Shown here: in pieces, positions 34,784 to 47,600 of the stretch
Position numbering within the stretch: the first letter of the stretch is position 1
Layout of the letters: each line of letters begins with the position of its first letter
Assembly (NCBI GenBank): GCA_947561585.1
Contig: CANNZV010002501.1
Coordinates: 62,024 to 126,023 of the forward strand
Direction of reading: 5' to 3'
DNA from: Caprella mutica
Lineage: Eukaryota > Arthropoda > Malacostraca > Amphipoda > Caprellidae
Length of the DNA stretch: 64,000 nucleotides
Made by a program: the position numbers and the translations under genes
Notes under the pieces: model-generated
The model's input: only the letters and a program-made list of their open reading frames with translations
Database searches by the model: none
What the model was told of the DNA's origin: nothing

Positions 34784-37700
34784 CTTTGAAAACATGTCTT
34801 CAAATAAGTTACAGGGGATTGTTCCCCTAGACGGAAATAATTACCCTACATGGAGGATACAAATGAAGATATATCTCTTACGAGAGAAACTGATGGATTT
34901 TGCGGATGGATCTAAACCAGTTCCAATTGATTCAGCTTCAACTGAGGCGAAGAATGCCTATGCTAATAATTATAATAAGGCTCTGGCAGATATAGTACTA
35001 TCTATTTCACCGGATCAATTGTACTTAGTTGGACAACCGACGGACCCTTCAAGAAACGTTTCAGAAAAACACGTGGGCTAACAAATTTCGTCTGAAGAAA
35101 AAGCTCTACAATCTAAAATTGAAGTCTCCTGAACTACTCGACTTTCATTTGAAGGAACTAACTGAAGTTTTTCAAGAGCTTGCCTTGTTAAATCAAGTGA
35201 TCAGTGAAGAGGATAAAGTGATTTGTCTTCTGTCATCTCTACCAGGGCCGTTTGAAGTGCTTGTCACTGCACTTGAAGCTCAGACAGACATCCCTAACTG
35301 GATTACCGTAGCTGACACACTCCGGAGAGAAGCTGAAAAGTTGAGTATTAAAACCAATAATGCATTAACATTATAAAATACTCAGAATTATGCTGGAGTA
35401 AACAAACAGTCCATCATTTGCCATTTCTGCAATAAGATGGGACACCTGAAAAAAGACTGCTTTAAATTTAAAAGGTCTTCTCAAACTAACAGAACTAAAA
35501 ACCAGCCAAATGTTGTAAATGTAAGTCATATAGAACTAAATCACACAATGTATGCTAATGATATCGCTCTTTGTAACAAATATGCCGACAGTAATATTTG
35601 GATAATAGATTCAGGCTCTTCATCACACATGAGTGGTGATAAAAATTTATGTAAAGATTTTGCAAATATTAGCAAACCTATCAATGTTAAAGTAGGAAAT
35701 GGAGATGTCTTACAAGCTATTTCACTAGGAAATGTTTCAATTATTGTGAATATACCAGGTGGTGGAAGTAGAATATGTAAAATAAATGATGTACTATATG
35801 TGCCAAATCTAGCTTTTATCTACTATCAGTGTCTAAAATGACAAGTAATAATAAATCTATTACTTTTGAAGATGATAAATGTAAAATTTTGAACGAAAAT
35901 AAAGAGTTAATGGCTTAGGCTAACTGTGTTGGTAAACTCTATTATCTTAATACTTAAGTTCATAAAGCTGCAGTAACTGTAGATCAAAATGAAGTAAACT
36001 TTCTATGGCACAGAAGGCTCGGTCATATAGGTAAAGATAACTTGACTAAAATGATCCGAACTAAATCAGTAAATGGTCTGGATAGTAAATTAAAAGCTAT
36101 AGAAGGCGTGTGTGAACACTGCTGTAATGGGAAAATGCATAAAATACCTTTTTCTACAAGCATTAAGAAAAATTGTAAACCTCTTGATTTAATCCACACC
36201 GATGTCTGTGGGAAAATTACTCCCATTTCAAGGGGTAATAATTCATATTTTCTGACCTTTATTGATCATGCTACTCGATACTCCTGGATATATGTTATTG
36301 CACATAAGAGTGATGTGTTTCAGAAGTTTTTGGAATGGAAAGCTATGGTTGAAAATATTTATGAAAGGAAAATTAAAACCTTGCAGTCAGATAATGGAGG
36401 AGAATATACCTCAAATAAGTTTGAATCATATTTACGAAATGAAGGTATAATTCACCAGAAATCCATTCCTAAAACTCCTGAACAAAATGGGTTAGCTGAA
36501 AGATTTAATAGAACTATTATGGAAAAAGTTAGATGTATGTTATCTGATTCAGGAATTGATAACGAATTCTGGGGTGAAGCACTATATACTGCAAATTATC
36601 TAAATAATAGATGCATTAATTCATTTTTAGCAAATAAAACTCCATATGAAGCTTTAAATCTTAGAAAACCCAACATCGGCCATATAAAAGTTTTTGGATG
36701 CACAGGGTACGCACATATTTCTCGAGAGGAAAGATCAAAGTTAGAAAATAAAGCTACCAAATGTCTGTTTATTGGCTATGGCACAGTTACTAAAGGGTAT
36801 AAGATGTATGATGTTGAATCTAAAAGAATCTTCTTTTCCAGGAATGTAACCTTTGATGAATCAATTTCATCTAAGATTGAGAGCCCTCAACTGAGTGAGA
36901 CTCCTACCTCTCCACTGGTGTTCCATTCAGAAGATTCAGAACCTGCTGGACCTGAGAATCAACCTCCTGACGATAACCCTCCAATAATCCTCCCTGAGGC
37001 GCAACCTGTACCAGCTATCAGCCCTAATGAGGATCCTAGACGATCGTCTAGAATTCGTCGAGCTCCTATTAGATATGGTAGTTGGGAGTATGATCATGTT
37101 GAGGAGGAGAAGGAGGGTTTATTAGTCAATGGGAATATCAATATCGAACCTAGGTCGGTATCTGAGGCTCTTAATAGCGGTTCTGAATCCTCTAAATGGA
37201 AACATGCCATAGAGAGGGAATTAAATGCTTTTGAGAAACATAAAGTTTTTGAACTCGTAAAACCTACCTCAGATTTAAATATAATTAAATCTAAATGGGT
37301 GTTTAAAAGAAAAAAGGGATCTGATGGTAGAGTGGTTTCATATAAAGCTAGATTAGTCGCTCAGGGTTTTTACAGAGACCTGGAATCGACTATGATGAAT
37401 TTTTTGCTCCTGTAGTGAGATTTGAATCGGTGCGAACCATGTTATCTTTAGCAGCTAACCAAAAATTATTTGTACATCACTTGGATGTCAATTCTGCTTT
37501 TTTGAATGGGGATCTTAAAGAAAATGTTTATATTAGACAGCCTCCTGGCTATGCTATTCCAGGAAAAGAAGATTTAGTATGTAAACTTAATAAATCTATG
37601 TATGAATTAAAACAATCACCCAAATGTTGGAATGATGCGTTGGATGCATATCTTAAATCCTTAGGCTTTATTCAGTCCTCTTGTGACTCTTGTATATATG

Positions 37701-38703
37701 TTAAATTAATCAATAACTCTCCATGCTTCATTTCTGTGTATGTAGATGATATTATTGTAGCATGTAAGAACTATGATGATCTGACTAAAATCAAGATTGA
37801 TTTAAGTGCTAAATTTGAGATGAAAGACTTAGGAAAATTATCCTATTTCTTAGGCATAAAAATCGTACAAGACGAAAATAAAATAGCCCTAAATCAATCT
37901 TTATTTGTCAACGAGTTATTAGATAGATTTGAATTCAATAATTGCAAACCTATTTCAACCCCTGCTGATGTTAATTCCCATTTGGAACCAACTACTGATG
38001 AGTGTGAACTAGTAGACAAAACTAAATATCAATCAGCTGTAGGTGCCTTACAGGCTTACTGTATCTATCTACTAAAACTAGACCTGACATAACTTATGCA
38101 GTTGGAAATGTCTCTAAATTTTGTTCCAATCCAAACACTAAGCACTGGTCTGCAATTAAGAGAATATTTAGATACCTAAAAGGCACACCGGATCTTGGCA
38201 TTACATATGGTAATGAAGATTCTGAGTTGATAGGTTATTCTGATGCCGACTGGGCAGGAAACAGAGTTGATAGGAAAAGTACTTCTGGCCAATGCTTTAT
38301 GTTAAATAATTCCATTATTTCTTGGCGCTCTGTGAAACAGTCATGTGTTGCTTTATCAACAGCTGAAGCTGAATATGTTTCCCTCTCTGGAGCCTCCCAA
38401 GAAGCTGTATTTCTAAATAAATTACTATTAGATCTTAAAGTACCAAATAAGAATCCTATAGTTTTGTTTGAGGATAATCAGTCAGCTATTTGTATTGCTA
38501 AAAATGCAAAAAATCATCCTAGATCGAAACACATTGATATTAAATTTCATTACATTAGAGATCTTGTTGCTTCAAACACAATTAAACTTGTGTATTGCCC
38601 CAGCGAAACTATGCTCGCTGACATATTCACTATACCGTTGCCTATTGATAGATTTACCAAATTAGTTGAATTAATAGGCATAAAAATATATAATGTCGTG
38701 TGA
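34767..38703 (+). pseudogene. copia gag-pol, interrupted
   Basis: Pieces in order: Gag N-terminus 34767-35081 (GNNYPTWRIQMKIYLL), then a frame switch; Gag 35029-35376, with a stop at about 35374; CCHC knuckle (CHFCNKMGHLKKDC, about 35421) and protease (IDSGSSSHMSG, about 35607), then a frame switch near 35815 and stops near 35918 and 35956. Integrase starts about 36000, with LWHRRLGH just before the frame and then HTDVCG, SDNGGEY and a later Glu. The RT start is in the same frame to 37415, then a switch. RT core 37415-38092 has the catalytic YVDD at about 37740. RNase H at 38092-38703 contains SDADWAG and STAEAEY. Confidence 0.92.
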
Positions 38704-38710
38704 GGAGGAG
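38701..38710 (+). promoter_or_regulatory. copia polypurine tract
   Basis: TGAGGAGGAG lies directly before the 3' LTR, the plus-strand priming site expected there. Confidence 0.8.
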
Positions 38711-39050
38711 TGTTGAAATTTTAGTTAAATGTATTACACACTCGTTATATGTTTAATATTTATTTCCTGTTAGACTAGCTCAGCTATATTAAATTACCTA
38801 TTGTTTCAATAACCATGTATTACTTTTAATGAGAAACGGACATAAGGTCTAAAGTCGATCACACTTCCGTCGAGGGTTAAATACCCCTGCTTGTAGTTTC
38901 TGAAGACAGTCTGTCTTTAACATTACTCAGAGAGAGATATGATTCACTCATCTCTCTATATAGACTTCTAATTGTATAACATATTTACTCTTTAAATAAA
39001 CTCTATGTCTTAACGTTGTTAACCCACTGTTATTTAACCTAATTCTAACA
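38711..39050 (+). repeat. copia 3' LTR
   Basis: 340 bp, one difference from the 5' LTR. Followed by the ATAAT target duplication. Confidence 0.95.
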
Positions 39051-39055
39051 ATAAT

Positions 39056-39322
39056 GTTATTTTGGAGAATTAATTATAATTGGATTCTTTTGAAGAGAAA
39101 TTTGGCATCTTTTTAGCTGGAGAGACATGTGGAGAGTTTATGAGCCATACTATTTTACTTGACTTGATGTAGAGTAGAAAATTAGAAGTTGGCAAGGAAA
39201 TTCAATCTGTCGATGTCTGTATTTTATGTATTTATGGTAATTTTCCGATTTCAGTGATGCTTAATAGGCTGGCAATTTTTGAGCCAAATTTTTTCAGAAA
39301 CTTTGAGTCTCTGAGATTGGTG
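39056..39322. other. non-coding stretch
   Basis: Nothing recognised. Confidence 0.5.
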
Positions 39323-39722
39323 GGGTCACGCAGGTAAATTGCGGCCCTTTAATTTTTAAATGCGGCCCTCTCAAGAGTCTCTAAAACATTCTGAACCGAA
39401 ATTACATTAAAATGTTGCATAGCTATGAGCTATCAAAAGAAGCGCCAGTTTGAAAAGTAGGTATCCTCAGACCGAGGATTTTTTTTACAGAAATTGGAAT
39501 TTGGGTGCAGCAAATTAAGTTGAAAATAACATAGGAATTAAATAAGACTTGGGCGCAGGATTAATCCACAAATCCTGCTCTACTTTTCAGACTGGAAGAA
39601 GTGCAGTGGCAGTGCATGCTATAACTTATTAATTTAAGTTTTAACGTGTGTTTTGAATGTATGATGTTTCTGTTGTAAGAGGCCGCAGTTAGTCAGTGTG
39701 CCGCAATTTACCTGCGTGACCC
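39323..39722. mobile_element. 400-bp inverted-repeat element with perfect 23-bp termini
   Basis: The left 23 bases (from GGGTCACGCAGGTAAATTGC) are exactly the inverse of the right 23 (39700-39722). No coding capacity. A possible 2-bp TG duplication flanks it. A related end occurs at 15340. Confidence 0.85.
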
Positions 39723-40611
39723 TGGATTTTTACAGTTTTTTGAAAAAGTCAGTGGGATTTTGTGCACCAAATACAGACTGATCCATATGAATTGGTTCAT
39801 TTAAATTTGTGATATTTTGTATGGCAAAGGTAATAGTTTTATATTCATACTAGTTTTTGTTTTGTTTCTGTAATGTCTCTAAGGATTCTAGTCACATTTT
39901 GTGATAATATTTATATATATTTTTGTTTCATCATAAGTAACTCATAACTAGAAAATCAAATATATCTTATTATCTTTCATGATAACTCATAGAAAATCAA
40001 ATAAATATTGTGAAGTAACAATTATATACCTAGTATTTGTGACTTACCCCGGTCTTACAACAATTAGGCTATCAGAATGAATCGTGATTTAGTAATAAAG
40101 CAAGTCCTTTCTGTACATGTTTCAGACTGTTTACATTTGTTTAATGTTGTTCCGTTCGTCGCGCGCATATTTGTGCCATTTTATGACTAAAAGATTTAGG
40201 ATATACAGACATTGAACAACTCTGTCACAGAATTCTCAAAAAATGGGAGCAAAGGAAAATTACGGACCCGAAATTAACCAAATATAGATAACAAACCGGA
40301 TGATATTAACTAAAAGTGATGAAAATAATCTTTAAGTCGTTTCTAAAAACATATTTAGATCATTGATCAAAAAATTTTACTGCTTCAAATCTTGAATAAA
40401 ATATATGGTATTGGTATCTATGATTCCCAAATATTATTCAAATTTCAATTATTACGTGGATAGTAATAATTTAATCAGAAAATGAAGTGAACCAGAAAGA
40501 AATTAAGCGCAAAGCAGCAAAATTTTTATATCGGGCCTCTTTACGCCATCTTCTCTGGTTCAAAAGAAACTTCAAAATTGAAAAAAAAACAGGCACAAGG
40601 TAATCTCCTGG
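39723..40611. other. non-coding stretch
   Basis: AT-rich sequence. No gene recognised. Confidence 0.5.
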
Positions 40612-41530
40612 GTGGCCGGAAATATCGGTCTCGGAATATTTGGTCTTGAAATTTCGGTATCGGAATTATAAATGACATCTCAACATAAATGACCGTTATG
40701 TATTTTGCTGTATCCACTAGTTTGCTGTACTAGATACTTCATGATTGTTTAATGTCCTGGCAAGGAGGTTCGAGGGGCGACACGCCCCCCGAAACATCTA
40801 ATTCATAAGTTTTATTCATACATGAGACCGAATATTACGAAACTGAATTTTCTCATGTAAAATATGTGTGAAAACATGTCAAAATTAGTTAAATTATTGT
40901 TATCAGCTTTTAATAAATATATGTACTACAAATAAAGCTCTTAGAACGCCCAGTAGATGTACCGGAAAAGCGTTCGTTGTAACGATACATTATTTAGTTT
41001 AGTTTGAGATTTAAACTTTGTAAGTTATCTTTAACAGCATTTCAAAGAAACGCCAATGAAAGAAAACAATCCCAGATTATTAATAAAAGAAAATTTGACT
41101 GAAAACCTTTTGATATTTATATAACTTAATTACTTATATAAATGTACAAAACTGTTCTAAAATATAGAATAGTTACACTTCTCATTTTATTTCCTATAGA
41201 ATATTTTAAAAACTGAAAACAATACATTAAAGTGTTGATTGTAATTATGTAAATTGCAATACCTTTGAATATAATAAATGTTTGTAGCTATAGATACTTG
41301 GTAGATGGATAGGAAATTTAAACAATATTATTTAAAGAGGTCGTTGTAGCGGCAGTCCGTTAGAACAAACTATTTTTGTACGTCCTTTGTAGGGGGTTGT
41401 ACGTTTAAAGATCGTCCGTTGTAAGAGCTTTACCTGTACACATTTTAGTTCTCATAATTTAAACTTTTTCTATTATTGTTCTTTAATAACTGACACCGAA
41501 TTTTCCAAGACCGAAATTTCTTAGAAACAA
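40612..41530. repeat. dispersed repeat with TTTCGGTCTTGGAA-type ends
   Basis: The two ends (GGAAATATCGGTCTCGGAAT and GACCGAAATTTCTTAG) are imperfect inverses. A relative sits at 59705-59960. A pogo/Tc1-like element (40935-41430) and an inverted copy of the 32985 repeat (40690-40800) lie inside it. Confidence 0.5.
40935..41430. mobile_element. Tc1/mariner-pogo-like miniature element
   Basis: Inverted termini AAGCTCTTAGAACG and CGTTGTAAGAGCTT are flanked by TA on both sides (one mismatch in 16 with the TA included). Interior motifs GTTGTAACG and GTCCGTTGTAAG repeat the end motif. No transposase. Confidence 0.65.
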
Positions 41531-41849
41531 TTCCTTGACCGCAGACCAACTAAAAGTATTGTCATATTCTGATAATCAAAGGGACAGTAAAACTCCAGAG
41601 TTATGAAGTACTCGGGTAATGAAGAACCTCAGTTATGAAATGTACACCCAAGTTATGAATTTTTTTTCTATTTTTAAATTTTAGAAAACTATATGCGTCA
41701 AGAATTTTGTCTTAGGTATCCCTTAGGATACCTAAGGTATCCCTCAAAGACCATAGTTTTCTCCAAATTTCTAATAATAGAAAACTATCAGTGCCCTAAG
41801 ATATGAAGTGACTGAGTTATGAAGGAACCAATACTTCATAACTCATGAG

Positions 41850-43049
41850 TAGGGATGTGACATTGTGCATATATGCAGTTCTCTGCATATATTTCAAGAG
41901 CATATAATATGCACGTGTGCATATATGCTAACAGAGAAATATCATGGCCAGTTTAGAACTATAGACGGCTTTAAAATATGCACTTCTTAGTCAATTTTTA
42001 TTATGTAAATGTCTGACCTATGCCGTTTTCTTCTGGACCCCTGCATAGAAAACTATTTTAACTGTGGACCCAAGTAAATTTTATCAAAGGAATTATTCAA
42101 ATTTAAAAAGTTTGTAGGTGGAATATAGAAACTACAAATGTATTAATAAATAATATGACACTTGGTATTTAGTAAATATTAGTAGTTATTGATAAATAAA
42201 TGAACAGGTACAATTATTTTAGAGAGTTGCACTACTAAAAAAATATCAAAACTTATAGCACGTATATATGCATATAATTTATTTAAGTAGTTAAACATGA
42301 AACGGTTTAAATTTACCATTTAATAACTTAGTGTTGCTGCTTATAGCTGGGAATACTTTAAGTTTAAAGGGAACCGCTGGTCTAACAAGATGGTTTATGA
42401 TTTTAGAGTCATGACTAAAGTAATGAACGGAATGTGATATATGAATGTAGGATAGTTTAGAAGACTATGTTTGGCTGAAAAGAAACCTTTTTCCACTCTT
42501 GTTTCTTGTGATGTAGAACGGGTGTTTTCCCAGTACAAAAATACATTAGCAGATAATAGAAGGAGATTCACTGTTGGAAACCTGAAATACCATTTAACAA
42601 TAAAGTCCAATTCCACTGTTTGAAATTGAATGTGTATATTTGAAATTGACTTACTATTAAAAAAGTCTAAATTTGAAACAGCTTTGTTATATTTGTTTTC
42701 TAACGTTAAACATTTCACAGTAAAAATAAAAACTTGAGATTACACCTTCGATTTATTGCAAGTTCCATTCAACCACCAAAGTACAATTACATTCAAAACA
42801 TAACTAGGTTTAATTAATTAATTCCGTAATTAACTGTGGGCATGTAATATGCACATTATATTGAATAATTTCTGGCATATAAAATGCATATTTCCAATAT
42901 GCATTTTGGTTCAGCATATGTGCACATTGACTTTTTGCATATATATGCATATTGGTTCTGCATATATGCACATTGACTTTTTGCATATTATATGCAAAAA
43001 TTACGTCAAAAATTATGCATATTTTATGCTGCATATTGTCACATCCCTA
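41850..43049. mobile_element. hAT non-autonomous element, copy 2 (TAGGGATGTGAC family)
   Basis: Termini TAGGGATGTGACATTGTGCA and ATTGTCACATCCCTA, with perfect 8-bp target duplication CTCATGAG (41842-41849 and 43050-43057). It is inverted relative to copy 1 at 24616. Its interior keeps the C-terminal end of a hAT transposase gene on the plus strand. Confidence 0.93.
42500..42625 (+). pseudogene. hAT transposase C-terminal (hATC dimerisation) fragment
   Basis: The plus strand reads CDVERVFSQYKNTLADNRRR and then FTVGNLKYHLTIKSNSTV before a TGA. DVER-FS-YK...L..RR....NL...L is the hATC signature. Only this tail remains; the catalytic core is deleted. The minus-strand frame over it is a shadow. 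Confidence 0.88.
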
Positions 43050-43097
43050 CTCATGAGTTTCACTGTATAATCTAATGATCGCTGACCAATATCGGCA

Positions 43098-44370
43098 TCC
43101 ATGGATAAGAGACCTACACAGTCAGTCTGCCTACCCATGGAATGAGAGACCTACACAGTCAGTCTGCTTACCCATGAATAAGAGACCTACACAGTCAGTC
43201 TGCTTACCCATGGATAAGAGACCTACACAGGCAGTCTGCTTACCCATGAATAAGAGACCTACACAGTCAGTCTGCTTACCCATGGATAAGAGACCTACAC
43301 AGTCAGTCTGCTTACCCATGGATAAGAGACCTACACAGTCAGTCTGCTTACCCATGGATAAGAGACCTACACAGTCAGTCTGTTTACCCATGGATAAGAG
43401 ACCTACACAGTCAGTCTGCTTACCCATGGATAAGAGACCTACACAGTCAGTCTGCTTACCCATGAATAAGAGACCTACACAGTCAGTCTGCTTACCCATG
43501 GATAAGAGACCTACACAGTCAGTCTGCTTACTCATGGATAAGAGACCTACACAGTCAGTCTGCTTACCCATGGATAAGAGACCTACACAGTCAGTCTGCT
43601 TAACCATGGATAAGAGACCTACACAGTCAGTCTGCTTACCCATGGATAAGAGACCTACACAGTCAGTCTGCTTACCCATGAATAAGAGACCTACACAGTC
43701 AGTCTGCTTACCCATGGATAAGAGACCTACACAGTCAGTCTGCTTACCCATGGATAAGAGACCTACACAGTCAGTCTGCTTACCCATGGATAAGAGACCT
43801 ACACAGTCAGTCTGCTTACCCATGGATAAGAGACCTACACAGTCAGTCTGCTTACCCATGGATAAGAGACCTACACAGTCAGTCTGCTTACCCATGGATA
43901 AGAGACCTACACAGTCAGTCTGCTTACCGATGAATAAGAGACCTACACAGTCAGTCTGCTTACCCATGGATAAGAGACCTACACAGTCAGTCTGCTTACC
44001 CATGAATAAGAGACCTACACAGTCAGTCTGCTTACCCATGGATAAGAGACCTACACAGTCAGTCTGCTTACCCATGAATAAGAGACCTAAACACTCAGTC
44101 TGCTTACCCATGGATAAGAGACCTACACACTCAGTCTTCTTATGCATGGATAAGAGACCTACACACTCAGTCTTCTTACCCATGGATAAGAGACCTACAC
44201 ACTCAGTCTTCTTATGCATGGATAAGAGACCTACACACTCAGTCTTCTTATGCATGGATAAGAGAACTACACACTCAGTCTTCTTATGCATGGATAAGAG
44301 AACTACACACTCAGTCTTCTTATGCATGGATAAGAAACATACACACTCAGTCTACCTATCCATGGATATA
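43098..44370. repeat. 36-bp minisatellite, open on both strands
   Basis: About 35 copies of a 36-bp unit containing CCCATGGATAAGAGACCTAC and then ACAGTCAGTCTGCTTA. Because 36 is a multiple of 3 and the unit lacks stops, it opens 448 codons on plus (12-residue repeat MDKRPTQSVCLP) and 398 on minus. Copies from 44090 on change together (CACTCAGTCTTCTTATGCAT). I regard it as non-coding. Confidence 0.95.
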
Positions 44371-44608
44371 GCAAGGCAAGAGTTGTGGAAGATACACAAT
44401 AAAAACCTAAAAGCTGCATAAGAACAAAATGAAGGCCAACCTAGAGGTGGCCTCAGGGGCTACTATTCATTGGTTCGACCCTTTTTCAGTTTAAATCTGA
44501 TTTAACATCAAAATATTTGTATATCGGGGACCTATGCTATTATATTTACAAGCTATGCTTATGCACATAACGTTGCGTTTAAACTTTTTTCAGTATTCCT
44601 CATTCTGA
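44371..44608. other. flank of minisatellite, non-coding; left LINE target duplication
   Basis: The start (GATATAGCAAGGCAAGAG) matches 27722-27740. 44595-44608 is the left copy of the LINE target site duplication. Confidence 0.7.
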
Positions 44609-44699
44609 TTTTTTTATTTATTTTGATGGTTTGGCTTTCTAGCGCTTCAGATCAGCGGATCTATATCGCACCGAAATTCTTGATCAAAATTGGAGGTTA

Positions 44700-47600
44700 T
44701 TATATGGAGTTTCGCATGTTAAGTTGGTGTAGGTATTGTATTAGAGCTGTAATATTGGGAGAGAAATCGTTCTCACCAATCATCTGTTTCAGAGTCAGGG
44801 CAGAGTCATTGTTGTTCCGGGTTTGTGAGAATAGTCTATTTCTTAGATCTTGGTGTGAGGGGCATTCTGCAAGTAGATGTTTTACTGTGAGGGGGACAAT
44901 GCAGTCCTCACAGTATGGAGGGGGTCTGTGTTCCATGTGATGACCATGGGAGAAAAGGGTGTGCTAAGTGTGACCAATTCTTAGACGGCATAGTGTTGTT
45001 TCTGTGTTTCTGTTTCTGTATGTGCACAACTTCCATAGCTTTGTATTATCCTTAACTTGTCTCAGTTTGTTGTTTCCAATACCCCGCCACTCTATCTCCC
45101 ATTTCTGGGAAATGGTAATTCTGATTATTGGAAAGAAGTCTTTGTAGAAAGTTTTGGGGTTCCGGACTCTATCCCCTCCATCTGCTTTTTGGCGGGCAAC
45201 CCGGTCTGCCTCCTCGTTCCCATCCACTCCCACGTGGCTTGGGACCCAACAGAAACTTAATCTTCTTCCATGATTAACAGTTATCATAATAACATATGCC
45301 ATAATCTCACATATGATAGGGTGGCTACTATTGAAGGCCTGTATAGACATGATGGCACTCTGCGAGTCAGAGAAGATTACAGATCTTGCTACATCTGCCT
45401 CACTCACCAGCCTCACAGCCTTCAACAGGGCCATCAGTTCCGCAGTGAAGATACTTGAATGTATCGACAGTTTTTGTCCATAGTTTCTGTTATTGGTGTG
45501 GACACCGTATCCCACCCCATTTTCGGTTTTGGATCCGTCAGTGAATATTTGGAGAGTATTGCTATGGTCATGTCTTACGTGGTCTATGAACATATTCTTC
45601 AAGACATTTGGAGGAGTTCGCCCTTTATTTGGTGGATCGAAGCCACTACATACAACATCCGGGACCAACCAGATTTTGTCATTCATATTTGTGGCTTCAA
45701 TGATATCCAGGTTAGGGAAGTTCATAGCTGTCTCAATGAAAGTATTAATTCGATCACAGTATGTTTTAGTATCTGATTTTCTATTGGGAGTATCAACTTC
45801 ACGGGGAATAGGTTCAATTATGTTATGGTTAATATTTTGTTTACATCTGACGTAGTATTGTAGAGCAAGTTGAATGCGTCTATAGTAAAGACTTGGTTCG
45901 CTGCTTTCAGCGTATAGACTCTGTATTGGAGATGATTTAAAAGCACCTATACAGAGTCTAATACCTGCATTGTGGACTGGATCGACTTTCTTCAATACAT
46001 GATCGCTGGCTGTCCAGTAAATGAAACAGCCATAATCAAGTTTAGATCTGATTAGGGATCTATAAAGTCTCAATAAGGTGGTGCGCTCACCACCATATTT
46101 TGTTCTGGAGAGACTTTACAAAATATCTAGAGATTTGAGTGCTGTGGTTTTAATGCTCATTATATGTTCCTTCCATCTTAATCTTTCGTCCAGAATGAGG
46201 CCAAGATATCTTACAGAGGTTTTAAATAAAATAGGTCTATTATATAGAGTGAGTGAAGGTTCTTGTTGCAGACCACGTTTTCGATGAAAGTGTACTGCAA
46301 TAGTCTTCTGTTGTGAAAAACGAAAGCCATGTTTGTTTACCCATGTTTCTATTTTGGAAATGGCTGATTGAAGACGTCGTTCAATTGAAGGAATATGGTG
46401 GGATGAGCTGTAAATGACTAAGTCATCTACGTAGAGCATGCCTTTCACATACTGTGGAAGGTTTTGCAGAATTTTATTTATAGCAACAATGAAAAGAGAG
46501 CAGCTTAAAACGCTCCCTTGTGGTACTCCTTGTTCTTGATTATGATAGTCTGAATAATTATTTCCTATTCTTGTTTTGAATTTTCTTTCAGAAAAGAAAT
46601 TTTCAATAAACCATGCAAGGGGGCCTCTTAATCCAGCCTCATGTAACGACCTAAGAATACCGTATCGCCACGTGGTATCGTAAGCTTTCTCAAGATCAAA
46701 GAATACCGCCACCGTGCTGTCTTTTCGGGAGAAGGAGTCCATTATATCAGTTTGGATTTTAAGAAGGTTGTCTGTTGTTGACCTGCATCTTCTGAAGCCA
46801 AACTGTAGATCTGACAGTACGCGTTTACTTTCAAGGGTCCGAACGAGTCTTATATTGACAGCTCTCTCGAACATTTTACATATTGAGCTGGTTAGAGCTA
46901 TTGGTCTATAGCTAGTCAACTGTGTTGGGTCCTTACCAGGCTTCAGAAAGGAAAGAACAACCGCGTTCCTCCAAGCTGTAGGAAAGCTCCCCTCTTGCCA
47001 GGCTGAATTTATCAAGTTTATCAGCTCGTCGAGGCAGGATGGGTGAAGGTGTCTTAGCATTGAGTAGGTAATGAGATCCTCTCCTGGTGCTGAATCAGTA
47101 CAAGATCTCAGGGCTCTTGTTATTTCACCTTTGGTGAAAGGGGCGTTGTAGTCTTCTATCATACTGGGGGTGAAATCAAGGCGTTTTTGTTCTTCTGCTG
47201 TTCTGGTTCTATTAAAGTGATCGGAATAGTTGGTACTACTACTCACTTTTGAATAATGTTGTGCTAGGAGATGGCTAACTTGTTGGGAATTTGAGATTAA
47301 TTGGTTATTAATTTTGAGGCACGGTGGATGGTTTGATGGATATTTCCCAGAGATCTTGCGTATTCTAGACCAGATTTTGGACATAGGTGTATTCACATTT
47401 ATAGTGGATATGTAATCCTTCCATGAATCTTTCCTTATTTTCTTAATAGTTTTTTGAGCCTTAGCGCGTGCTCTGTGATACAGAATTTTATCAGCATTTA
47501 GTTGAGTTCTCTGATATCTACGGAGAGCTCGTTTCCGTTCTGAGCACAACTGAGTGCACTCGAGTGTCCACCATGGTACAGGGCTGGAGATTGTTCCTAT

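Larger units (their letters stand above)
33776..39050 (+). mobile_element. Ty1/copia LTR retrotransposon, complete structure, broken ORFs
   Basis: A 5275-bp element with a 5-bp target duplication ATAAT (33771-33775 and 39051-39055) and two 340-bp LTRs that differ at one base. PBS, Gag, CCHC knuckle, protease, integrase, reverse transcriptase and RNase H appear in copia order (integrase before RT). The coding part has at least three frame switches and three stops, so it cannot make its own polyprotein as assembled. LTR near-identity indicates a recent insertion. Confidence 0.95.
41585..43065. mobile_element. pogo-like element split by a hAT insertion
   Basis: Left end CAGTAAAACTCCAGAGTTAT, right end CTCATGAGTTTCACTG; the right end's inverse, CAGTGAAACTCATGAG, matches the left. 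Its internal GAGTTATGAAG motifs repeat. A hAT-type element interrupts it at 41850-43049. Confidence 0.65.

Noticed and set aside
43075..44421. 448-residue plus frame and 398-residue minus frame
   Set aside because: Both come from a 36-bp tandem unit that happens to lack stops; two opposite long repeat frames argue against a gene.
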